The notes beneath the pieces are model-generated. The model saw only the letters and a program-made list of their open reading frames with translations. It ran no database searches and was not told the origin of the DNA. A stretch of DNA of 64,000 nt from Spiroplasma mirum ATCC 29335 (GTDB lineage: Bacteria > Bacillota_I > Bacilli_A > Mycoplasmatales > Mycoplasmataceae): contig NZ_CP006720.1 in the NCBI RefSeq assembly GCF_000565195.1, forward strand, positions 186,001 to 250,000. The letters run 5' to 3'. The position numbers and the translations under genes were made by a program. This document shows, in pieces, positions 55,443-64,000 of this stretch (the stretch's first letter is position 1; every line of letters begins with the position of its first letter).

Positions 55443-55853
55443 TTGGTTAATTTGTTTTAATAAGGTTGAAGAAATTTCAGTTAGTCCATAATCCACAATA
55501 AAAAAAATTGTTTCGAGATTATTATTTAACTTTTTATTTGCAAATGCTAATTCCATTTCGTATTTCAAATCATTATTATTTCTTAACCCCCGAATAATAT
55601 AATTTGCCCCTAATTCTTTAGCAAGTTTACTTGTTAAGCGATTATCATTTGTTAAAACTTCAATCATTGGATTAATATCGGCACAAATAGTTTTAACAAT
55701 TTTAGTTCGTTCAAAAATGTCACCTTGTTCTTTTTTTTCTAAATTAATCGAAACAATAACATATAGCTTTTCAAATAGTAAACTTGCCTTCTTAATAATA
55801 TTAATATGTCCTTCATGAATCGGATCAAAACTACCTGGGAAGATCGCTTTCAT
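55431..55853 (-). CDS. coaD: Phosphopantetheine adenylyltransferase
   Basis: The protein has 140 residues. The nucleotidyltransferase motif GSFDPIHEGH is at 7-16, RGLRNNNDLKYEMELA near 89 and the C-terminal ISST motif (LTEISSTLLKQ) near 126. It transfers AMP to 4'-phosphopantetheine in coenzyme A synthesis. It is shorter by about 20 residues than most CoaD proteins, mainly at the C-terminus. It runs against pgi and shares the terminator. A GGGGTGTTACG context precedes its ATG. Confidence 0.93.
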   Translation of the reverse strand: MKAIFPGSFDPIHEGHINIIKKASLLFEKLYVIVSINLEKKEQGDIFERTKIVKTICADINPMIEVLTNDNRLTSKLAKELGANYIIRGLRNNNDLKYEMELAFANKKLNNNLETIFFIVDYGLTEISSTLLKQINQLKK

Positions 55854-55944
55854 CGTAACACCCCTGTTCTATTTTTTATTTTATCGCATTTTTTAAAAAT
55901 ATAAAATTAAGTTAAATATATTTTCAAAATTTTATTTGTTATTG

Positions 55945-55950
55945 TATAAT
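55945..55950 (+). promoter_or_regulatory. -10 element upstream of the RNase J-like gene
   Basis: TATAAT preceded by TG, about 100 bases before the ATG at 56050, in the divergent intergenic region with coaD. Confidence 0.4.
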
Positions 55951-56049
55951 ATTTAAGATTATAGTTATATGGTTTCTTATTACAATTAATAGTAGACAAT
56001 TTTTTAATTTAGAATGTTAATTAAAAAACTTCAGAAAGGAAGACGATTT

Positions 56050-57717
56050 ATGTCAAAAATTAGTTTTTTTGCCCTTGGGGGGCTAGATGAGCGCGGGAAG
56101 AATTTATATTGCGTGGAAGTTGATCAAGATATTTTTGTTTTTGATGCGGGAACAAAAAATCCGGAACGGGGAATTTTAGGAATCGATGTTGTTATTTCTA
56201 ATTTTGATTATTTAAAAGAAAATCGCAATCGCATTAAGGGGATTTTTATTACTAAACCTTCCGATGAATGTTCAGAAGCAGTTACTTATATTTTAAAAGA
56301 AGTCGCAATTCCAATTTACGGAAGTAAACTAACTGCTCATATTTTAAATTTTCATCTCCAACGTTTTAAAGTTCGTGGGAAAGAAGAACTGTTTAAAGTT
56401 GTTAACCCGCATAATGTTATTGAATTTGGACCTTGCAAAGTTGAAGTTTTTGCAACCACAACAAACATGCCAAATAGTTATGGTTATGTTTTGCATACTC
56501 CGGATGGGGTGATTATTTACCCGGGGGATTATATGTTTGATGCAAAAGCTGACCCTGATTTTGCCATGGATATGCAACATTTAACTGACATTGCTACCCA
56601 TAATAAAGTATTATTATTTTTATCAGAAGCTTCATCAGCCTCACGAATGGACTATACGGCGCCAAACCATAAAATTAAAAGTTATATTGAAAGAGCAGTT
56701 AAAGAAGCACAGGGCCGCTTAATTTTAGCTTGTTTTGATCAGGACTTACATAAAATAAATGAATTATTTGATTTAGTGCGTGAAAACAATATTAATGTCG
56801 GAATTTATGGTCAAACTTTATTAGAAGCTTTAAAAGTAATTAATGCAAATAACCAAATGAACTTAGAAGGAATTAACCTTAAAACTTTACATGACGTTGT
56901 TAATGATGAAAAATCATTAATTATAGTAACGGGCAGTGGTGAACGTTTATATAGTCGGTTAATTAAAATTGCTAGTGGGAATGATGATATTTTAGATATA
57001 AAAGAAACTGACACCATTATTTTAGCAACTCCACCAAATCCGGGGAGTGAACTAAACCATGCGAATGTGTTAGATGAACTAGCCCGTACGGTGGCGAAAA
57101 CAACTGCTTTATCAGATCGCAAAATCTGAACAATGACTGCTAGTTATGAAGATATTAAATTAATGACTTCGATTTTAAAACCACAATACTTTATTCCGGT
57201 TAAAGGGTTATATAAAGACTTTGTCAAAGCAAAACAAGCCGCTAACGAAGCAGGGGTTCCAGTTGAAAATATTTTCTTATGTGATAATGGGGAAAGTGTG
57301 AACTTTACAAATGGTGAATTTGATAAAGTAATTGGCAAAGTTAAAACTTCTGACTTATATGTTGATGGGATCGGTGTTGGTGATATTGGGGCTGTGGTGT
57401 TAAATGAACGAAAACAATTAGCAACAGATGGGGTTGTTATTATTGGAGTTTCAATTGATGCAAAAACAAAAGCAATTACTTCCCTAATTGATACCCAAAT
57501 GCGTGGTGTTATTTATATTCAAGAAAATAATGATATTTTTAAAAAAATGCAAAAAGTAATTACCGATATTATTGAAAAACACCATAAAAAAGCAATTGCT
57601 GGAGAAATGTATGATGTTAATGAAGTTAAAAATGAAATTCGGAGTACCGTGTTATCTTTTGTTAAATTGGAAACCGGGAAAACCCCAATTATTTTAGCAA
57701 TTGTAAATGAAATCTAA
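56050..57717 (+). CDS. RNase J family protein lacking the metal-binding motif (RNase J2-like)
   Basis: The protein has 555 residues with the metallo-beta-lactamase, beta-CASP and C-terminal domain order of RNase J. ALGGLDERGKNLY and VFDAGTKNPE open it, and IIYPGDYMFD and LLFLSEASSASR are recognisable. The signature HGHEDH of RNase J is replaced by K69-P-S-D-E-C74. The late PVHGEYR motif is PVKGLYK (Lys385 for His), and the HAS motif is TAS. So at least four metal ligands are missing while the frame is intact and full-length. It probably acts as a non-catalytic partner of an active RNase J encoded elsewhere. ATG 56050 follows GAAAGGAAG. Confidence 0.85.
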
Positions 57718-57830
57718 AATTTAGGATATCTTTTTAGTTTATGATATATTTATATTATAAATATTAATATAATAATTTTTTGGTATGGTCATATACATTA
57801 TTAATTAATATTTCAAGGGGGCAATTTAAT

Positions 57831-60764
57831 ATGAGACGAAATTCTTATGATGATTATCCATTAAATGATCAAAATGAGACGACTGCCATCATTAAAATTG
57901 AGAAAAAACAACGCCGAAATGATTCAATCGGATGAATTATTGGATCATTATTGTTAATTTTCTTTACAATTATTGCGGTTGGTCGGATTACTTTAATTGG
58001 ACAGTTTATTGATGATGTTATTTTTACTTTTCCCTTTGGATGGTTTAAATACATTGTTTATTTGTTGTGCTTAATATTAGGAATCACTATTTTTATTGGG
58101 GTCAAAATAAAGCTAAAAAGACGGGTTCGTCATATGATCCTGGTTTTTGCAATTTTAGCCTGTTGAATGGTAAGCAATGTGTTATTAATTGTGCAGTTTG
58201 CACACCACGAAATTAAATATTTTGACCAAGATAATTTTGTTAATATTATGAGTAATTATATTAACCACTGACAAAAAGCATCTATTTTTAATCCGCATCC
58301 TCGTAATCCCATTACTTTTGTGGGTTTTAATGGTGATTGAATCACGCTATATGCGGGTGGTGGAATTATTGGAAACTTTATTGCCGCAATTTTTTCTTAT
58401 TTAACAATTTTTGGTTCATTAGCATTAGCATTATGCTTTACAATGTTATGGTTTAGTTGGGTCTTTACTGGTTCTCCAATCGGGATGTTCCGTTCAAAAA
58501 AATGTCAAAATAACCATGGGATTCGGGTTGTTAAATTAACATCTAATAAAAATTGCAAAGCCAATAAAAAAGTCTTGCAAACTAGTATTTACCAATCAAT
58601 TAATATTCCTGACGATGAAATCTTTTCATCCCGCCAGGTTATGCACACAACCGAATCTTCGGATATTACGATTCAAATGCCTTCCTTTACTGCTGCTCAT
58701 GACCAGCGGTTGATTGAAGATTTAATTGCTGATGATTATCAACAAACTCGAAATAATAAAAATAAAAAACAAAATTATGTTAATTTTAATGAGCCACCAA
58801 ACCGTCCTCAACCACCGCTTAAACCCGTTTATATTCCGAGTGAACATGAATATATTCAACCCCGTTATCGTCGCCAAGATAATAATAAATTAAATGACGC
58901 CCCCTTTTATTCATCAGCATATGGTAATAATGTTGATTTGTCAAAAGCGCGGGAAAAATTAAATTCCGAATCAGCAATTACTCCATTTGGAAAATTATCT
59001 AATAACTCAACGATGAAGACAAGTGAACTTCGTCAAACTTCAATTTATGATGAAAATGATCAAACCCAAGAATTTAACATTCTGCCTGTTAATACTCCGG
59101 TCAAGAATGAACCAGAATTTTATGATGATTTACCAGAGTTAACTCCTGAACCAAAACAAACCCCAGAAAGTTATGTTTCACAAACTGATCAAATTTTAGA
59201 AGCGCATAATAAAGCAATTAATCGTCAGTTAAATTGCCATAGTCCTAATTATCATGAATCCCCACCACCAATCTCACAACCACGGAATGTTGAAATTAAT
59301 AAAAATGCAGCAGTTAATCCTAAAAAATTAACAATTAATGAAAGTTATGAATTACCAAAATTAAGTTTATTAAATGAAAAAGTAGTTAATTATCAAAATA
59401 ATGAAATTAATAAACAAGCCGCCCAAAATAAAGCGTTGAAAATTAATGAAGTTTTTCAACAATTTAATGTTGCGGCAAGTGTCCAGGGCATTAATATTGG
59501 CCCAACGATTACTAAGTTTGAAATTCATATGCAACCTGGGGTGAAGGTTAATAAAATTACTAGTTTAGAAAATGATTTAAAATATGCTTTAGCAACCCAA
59601 AATGTGCGGATTGAAGCACCAATTCAAGGCAAATCTGCGGTTGGAATTGAAATTGCCAACCAAATTAGTAATAAGGTAACTTTACGGGAAATTATGGAAA
59701 AAACACCATTAGAAAAACAAAACAATAAATTATTAGTTGCGATTGGGCGTAGTGTAAATGGTGAAATTATTTTTATTGAATTAGATAAGATGCCCCATTT
59801 ATTAGTTGCCGGGTCAACGGGAAGTGGGAAGTCAGTATCAATTAACACAGTTTTATCTTCCCTATTATTGCGAACAAAACCCCATGAAGTTAAGCTACTA
59901 TTAATTGACCCAAAACAGGTTGAATTAGCAGTTTTTAATAATTTACCGCATTTACTAGCCCCTGTAATCTATGATACAAAATTAGCAAATGGGGCGTTAA
60001 AAAAAGTTATTGGTGAAATGGAACGTAGATATAGTATTTTATCGGAAAAAGGTGTTCGTAATATTGAAACTTATAATGCGAAAGTTAAAGCAGAAGATAA
60101 ATTACCATACATTGTTGTTGTCATTGACGAACTTGCTGATCTAATGATGACAGCGGGGAAAGACATTGAAGATTCTATTATGCGGATTACCCAGTTAGCC
60201 CGAGCAGCGGGAATTCACATGATTATTGCCACTCAACGTCCATCAACTGATGTTATTACCGGAGTTATTAAAACTAATATTCCATCACGAATTGCGTTTG
60301 CTGTAGCTTCCTCAATTGATTCACGAACTATTTTAGACCAAACCGGGGCCGAAAAATTAATTGGATATGGAGATATGCTATATGCCCCAGCAGGGCAAAA
60401 TATTCCAACTCGTGCCCAAGGAGCTTATATTTCCGATGAAGAAATTGAACGGTTAGTTCAGTATTGTCGTAGTCAACAAGATCCAGAATATGAAGAGGAG
60501 TTTTTAAATATTGACCAACCTGGGAGCAAAGAACCGGGCGGTCAAAATAATTTAGACCCCTTATACCATGAAATTAAACGGTTTGTGATTCTGAACCAAA
60601 AAGCATCAACTTCACTAATTCAACGAAAATTCTCGATTGGATATAACCGAGCAAGTCGACTAATTGATTTATTAGAAGACAACGGGGTTATTGGTCCCCA
60701 AAATGGGGCTAAGCCACGAGAAGTTTATATCCAAAATCTTGATTTAGATGATAATGAATGATAA
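57831..60764 (+). CDS. ftsK: DNA translocase FtsK/SpoIIIE
   Basis: The protein has 977 residues. The N-terminus has four membrane helices (about 40-215). A long polar linker rich in Asn, Gln and Pro follows (about 220-520). The motor starts near 535 (VQGINIGPTITKFEIHMQPG). Walker A is at 661-668 (GSTGSGKS) and Walker B at about 762-767 (VVVIDE). The C-terminal gamma winged-helix domain (about 905-970: QRKFSIGYNRASRLIDLLED) reads KOPS/SRS-like sites. It pumps DNA at the septum. ATG 57831 follows AAGGGGG. A terminator directly follows. Confidence 0.95.
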
Positions 60765-60793
60765 AAAATCCTTAATTTATTTAAGGGTTTTTT
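60763..60793 (+). terminator. Intrinsic terminator of ftsK
   Basis: AAAAAATCCTTAA (60763-60775) pairs with TTAAGGGTTTTTT (60781-60793), including one G-T pair. Loop TTTAT. Confidence 0.75.
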
Positions 60794-60903
60794 ATGGATA
60801 ATTATTTTTTGTGGTTCTTAATTTTAATTTAAAAAATATTTAACCTTTTTTAAAAATATGTTACAATTATGCGATCTAACTATGAAACAAAGGAGGTATT
60901 TTG

Positions 60904-62910
60904 ATGCGCAAGGAAGTTACAACCAATAGTCTAGTAACTATTGATGATGCTTTAGTTTGCAAATATTGTCAAAATAATATTGAAAATATTAAAGTCTTTC
61001 TCCGAACAAGAGTATTTCCTAATTTATGGAATGAAAAGTTGCTCTTATTACCCCTTGCCGAGGGGGCAAAGTTTTGTCAAGAATAACCATAAGCAATTAA
61101 TATTGCAATCATTATTTGCCATTTTAAACAATACTATTTAATTTATTCAGAAAGTAAAGGAAAAAATCAACATCATAATAATGTTAAATTTAATCCGAAG
61201 GTATTACAAAAAGTTGTCCACTTAAATCATCCGGACCATAATGTCCAAATGAATCTTGCCAATGCCAATATCCCGCCTGCAAAATTTAACTCGGCGTTAC
61301 AAATTAAACCTAATTTAATTAAAATAGTAGTAAAGACTAAGAAAAAATTTAAGACACCGCTTATCTTTGGAATGGTATTTTTATTAATTGTTGGGTTATT
61401 GTTAGGAGCAAGGTAAAGAATAAAATTATTTACTAATTCAGCTGGACCTGATGAAAATAAACCCGTTATGCCAATTATTAACCTGCGTGATTTAGGCAAT
61501 TTATCAAAAGACTTAACGGGGAATTATCAAAATTATTATATTAATATCAATGATACCTCAGAAAATAGTTTGCAATCAGCTATTAAACGAGTTGTTCACT
61601 ATGACAATAGTTTATTAGATCCTAATTTAATAAGTTTAATTGATCATCCGTTAACAACTTTGCGAACAAATGATGTGCTAGAACCGTTAAAAACAAATAA
61701 TATTGCAATTGATATTACAGTTCCTGTCCAAACGGGTCTGTTGTGAAATGGGAAAGCCACCATTAATTTAACAGTTCATAATTTTGGCCAAAAAATTAAA
61801 ATATTTGATAAAACAATTGTAAATGTTAATCAAATTAATAGTTATCAATATGTTTTAACTTCTGATGATATCATTTATGATGCTAGCAATGATTGGGAAT
61901 AAGTTTTAACTTTATCTTCACAAGTAATGAAAATGGATGCTGGTGAAATTAATGTTAGCCAAGCGCTTTATGGTTTTACAAAAGACAATAATATATTTTT
62001 TATTGGGGAAAATAAAAAAGTAATTAGTAGTATTTTTGATATTTATGGGGCTCCGTTAACAAAAACAATTAAAAAAGTTTTAATGATTCCGTTTACTAAT
62101 GCAAGTACTCTTCAATATCAAAAAATTTTCTTTCTTATTTTAACAACTGATGGGTTTTTATATTAGTTATTGTTTGATCAACGAGATAATACTTTCCATG
62201 TTGTAAAAAAAATTGACTATTTTACAATATTTCCTGAAATAATTAATGATATTTATTATAATCCTTTAGCAAATAGGATTGATGTTTATTATCAAACTAG
62301 CTTTGTTTCTTTTCCAATTAAATTAGATCTTGATATTGAACATGATGTTAAGATAGACCATAATTAAATTTCAAATGATTTTAAATTTGCTAAAATTTTT
62401 ATAAGAATGGAGTGGAAATTAAAGTAGTAAAAACTGCTCCTAGTAATCTTGTGGATGGCTTAATAATTATGGATAATAAGGTTGAATATGATTTTAAATT
62501 TCCACCGAATTATGCTGATATTTTAAATATCATTATGGATGATTCTGTTAGCAATAAAATTAAATATGCTTTAGTCAGTAATTATGATGCAACTTTAAAA
62601 AAAATATAACATTGAATTAATTAAAATTGGTGATGGTATAAGCACTGGTGATTTAGGAGATGATTTTGAAGTAGTATTATAAGATTTAACTAATAATTTT
62701 TTTGAAGATACTAATGGTCATTTGTATTTGTTTGGTAAGCAAAATAATGAGTTAATTCCTTTATATTCTTCACAAAATGATTGACAGCAGCCAATAGCTT
62801 ATTTTAATGAAGAGTTTTTGAACCACCAAGTGCAATTTGCGAAGATTCCCCTGGATAATTTTATTTTTACACAAAAAATAGTGTTTATAAATTTTAGAAT
62901 AAACTATTAA
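60904..62910 (+). pseudogene. Decayed single-TM surface protein with N-terminal CxxC motif
   Basis: AAAGGAGG (60890-60897) precedes ATG 60904. The N-terminal VCKYCQNN might bind zinc. One membrane helix (PLIFGMVFLLIVGLLLGA) is encoded near 61362. A large extracellular part follows, with IIYDASNDWE, VSQALYGFTKDNNIFFIGEN and ILTTDGFLY, resembling repeated beta-propeller-like strands. Reading one frame from 60904 to 62367 meets stops at 61084, 61090, 61414, 61900 and 62164, with no frameshift until after 62367. The remainder (to TAA 62908-62910) needs two frame changes, one in an A8 run near 62601. All five stops fit Gln. The family is not recognised. Confidence 0.75.
61942..62044 (+). repeat. 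103-bp perfect inverted copy of 45325-45427
   Basis: This block encodes part of the VSQALYGFTKDNNIFFIGEN strand region, in frame with the pseudogene, so this copy is in its native context. The partner at 45325-45427 is reversed and out of context. Confidence 0.9.
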
Positions 62911-63053
62911 GGTAATTTTGAATATTATTTGGTAGTTTATTTTATTTAAAAAAAAATATTAAAATAAATTCCTTTATTTATAATTTATATATATAATATG
63001 TTTGTAATAAATAATTTATTTAGTTAATTATTAGATATTAGCAAATATTGCTA

Positions 63054-63059
63054 TATAAT
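63054..63059 (+). promoter_or_regulatory. -10 element of the ecfA operon
   Basis: TATAAT, 49 bases before the ATG at 63108, in AT-rich intergenic DNA. TTGCTA lies just upstream of it; no convincing -35 box at 17 bases. Confidence 0.4.
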
Positions 63060-63107
63060 TAATTTATAAATTTTGGGGAGAAAATACATATTAAGGTGAT
63101 TAGTAAA

Positions 63108-63974
63108 ATGGCAAGAAAGAAAAAAAATGTAGATATAACACTGGAAAAAATAAATAATATTTCATTGAAATTAACAGATATTGAATTTCGCTATCGAGAA
63201 AATCATCCCAACGCTGTTGATGGGGTTAGTTTTGAAATTAACCATGGTGAATATGTAACTATTATTGGTCATAATGGTAGTGGGAAGTCAACAATTAGTA
63301 AAATCATTATTGGTGTTTTGCGTCCTCAAAATGGTAGTGTTGAAATTTTTGGAAATGTGATGACTAATTTAAAAATGAATGGGATTCGAAAATTTTTAGG
63401 AATTGTTTTTCAAAATCCAGATAATCAGTTTATTGGTTCGACCGTTCGTGATGATATTGCTTTTGGTTTAGAAAATCGTCGCATTCCCCAACCGGAAATG
63501 CAACCAATTATTGAAAGAGTGGCAAAACAAGTTGGGATGCTAGATTTTCTAAATCATGAGCCCTTAATGTTATCCGGGGGTCAAAAACAACGTGTGGCGA
63601 TTGCGTCAGCCTTAGCTTTGCAACCAGAAATATTAATTTTTGATGAAGCAACTAGTATGTTGGACCCCAAAGGGAAAAAAGAAGTTAAACAAATTATGGT
63701 TGATTTAAAAAATACTCGTGAGAAAACGATTATTTCAATTACCCATGATATGGATGAAATTTTAAATGCCGATAAGGTTATTGTTATGAATAAGGGGAAA
63801 ATGGTTAAGTGTGGGAAACCAGAAGAAATTTTATATGATGAAGATTTCTTACGCTCAATTCATTTAGATGTGCCATTTGTTTCCAAAATAATTGATTCTT
63901 TAAAAGCAGCCGGGTTAAGTGTTAAGAATACCTTAAGTTTAGAGGAGTTGGTGGATGAAATATGTCAAAAATAA
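63108..63974 (+). CDS. ecfA1: Energy-coupling factor transporter ATPase EcfA1
   Basis: The protein has 288 residues. It contains Walker A at 54-61 (GHNGSGKS), the Q-loop FQNPDNQF, the signature LSGGQKQR, Walker [14 protein letters not shown] and the H-loop SITHDMDEI. The FQNPDNQF and [10 protein letters not shown] features are those of ECF-type (CbiO) vitamin transporter ATPases. An N-terminal basic stretch (MARKKKNVD) is unusual. An in-frame GTG at 63096 would add four residues. The next ATP-binding gene starts inside the last codons, as in ecfA1-ecfA2-ecfT operons. Confidence 0.93.
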   Translation: MARKKKNVDITLEKINNISLKLTDIEFRYRENHPNAVDGVSFEINHGEYVTIIGHNGSGKSTISKIIIGVLRPQNGSVEIFGNVMTNLKMNGIRKFLGIVFQNPDNQFIGSTVRDDIAFGLENRRIPQPEMQPIIERVAKQVGMLDFLNHEPLMLSGGQKQRVAIASALALQPEILIFDEATSMLDPKGKKEVKQIMVDLKNTREKTIISITHDMDEILNADKVIVMNKGKMVKCGKPEEILYDEDFLRSIHLDVPFVSKIIDSLKAAGLSVKNTLSLEELVDEICQK

Positions 63975-64000
63975 AAAATAAAAAAAATGATGAAGTTAAA
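63962..64000 (+). CDS. ecfA2: Start of the second ECF ATPase, cut by the window edge
   Basis: ATG 63962 overlaps the end of ecfA1 by 13 bases and opens [13 protein letters not shown] before the window ends. Only its basic N-terminus is visible. The identification as EcfA2 is from operon context alone, since the second ATPase normally follows. Confidence 0.55.
   Translation, partial: MSKIKNKKNDEVK

Noticed and set aside
60904-62367. Possible read-through of TAA/TAG as Gln (a recoding system)
   Set aside because: Several stops fit Gln, but intact genes throughout the window use TAA and TAG as normal stops, and the same region also has frameshifts, so ordinary decay explains it.

Overview
The window is about 64 kb of AT-rich DNA that only makes sense under genetic code 4. 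TGA is read as Trp inside almost every conserved gene (for example the catalytic-loop Trp of PurA), while TAA and TAG act as stops. Together with wall-less-type lipoproteins, very large FtsX-type permeases and the gene set, this points to a Mollicute, most likely a Spiroplasma of the Citri clade. The genus is inferred from gene content, not from a database match. I saw no rRNA, tRNA or CRISPR array.

Layout. 1-5.5 kb: a large FtsX-type permease cut by the window edge and frameshifted in a G8 tract, then a frameshifted membrane protein. 5.5-17 kb: a housekeeping run with metG, mnmG, cysS, a decayed trmFO, rlmB, a decayed sigma-factor-like gene, rpmG, secE, nusG, a DNA glycosylase, a frameshifted HNH endonuclease, pncA (minus strand) and rsmG. 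17-20.4 kb: parA, parB, ychF, ispF. 20.5-27 kb: a ruined lipoprotein gene and a ruined paralogue of the first permease, in which two internal segments lie in reverse orientation. 27-32 kb: gltX, an HD phosphohydrolase, rpoE (delta), pyrG. 32-37.7 kb: a collapsed hexuronate (glucuronate to KDPG) locus. kdgK (a chimera), eda, uxaC, an SDR dehydrogenase and uxuA are all broken, and only the GntR regulator is intact. 37.8-43.8 kb: purA, purB, pth, rsmI, a broken membrane protein and an intact orphan protein. 43.8-50 kb: a compact promoter-hairpin-terminator unit, then four consecutive decayed surface or lipoprotein genes. 50-60.8 kb: a Pro/Gln/Tyr-rich tail-anchored protein, topA, an S1-domain protein, pgi, coaD (minus), an RNase J paralogue lacking its metal motif, and ftsK. 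60.9-62.9 kb: another decayed membrane protein. 63-64 kb: ecfA1 and the start of ecfA2.

How it fits together. Information-processing and core-metabolism genes are intact and tightly packed, with overlaps at mnmG/cysS, gltX/HD, parA/parB and ecfA1/ecfA2, and with standard intrinsic terminators. Decay is confined to surface proteins, sugar-acid catabolism and dispensable tRNA-modification or sigma functions. Roughly 30 long housekeeping frames contain no homopolymer frameshift, so the lesions elsewhere probably reflect real erosion, or phase variation in a few tracts, rather than poor sequence. The premature stops are mostly explained by one transition at Gln (CAA/CAG) or Trp (TGA/TGG) codons, which is what code 4 predicts.

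The observations most worth following up are: the permease pseudogene with two inverted internal segments; a 103-bp perfect inverted repeat spaced 16.5 kb apart; the kdgK/trxB/epimerase-like chimera; the RNase J paralogue without its catalytic motif; and the short promoter-hairpin-terminator unit near 43.85 kb.
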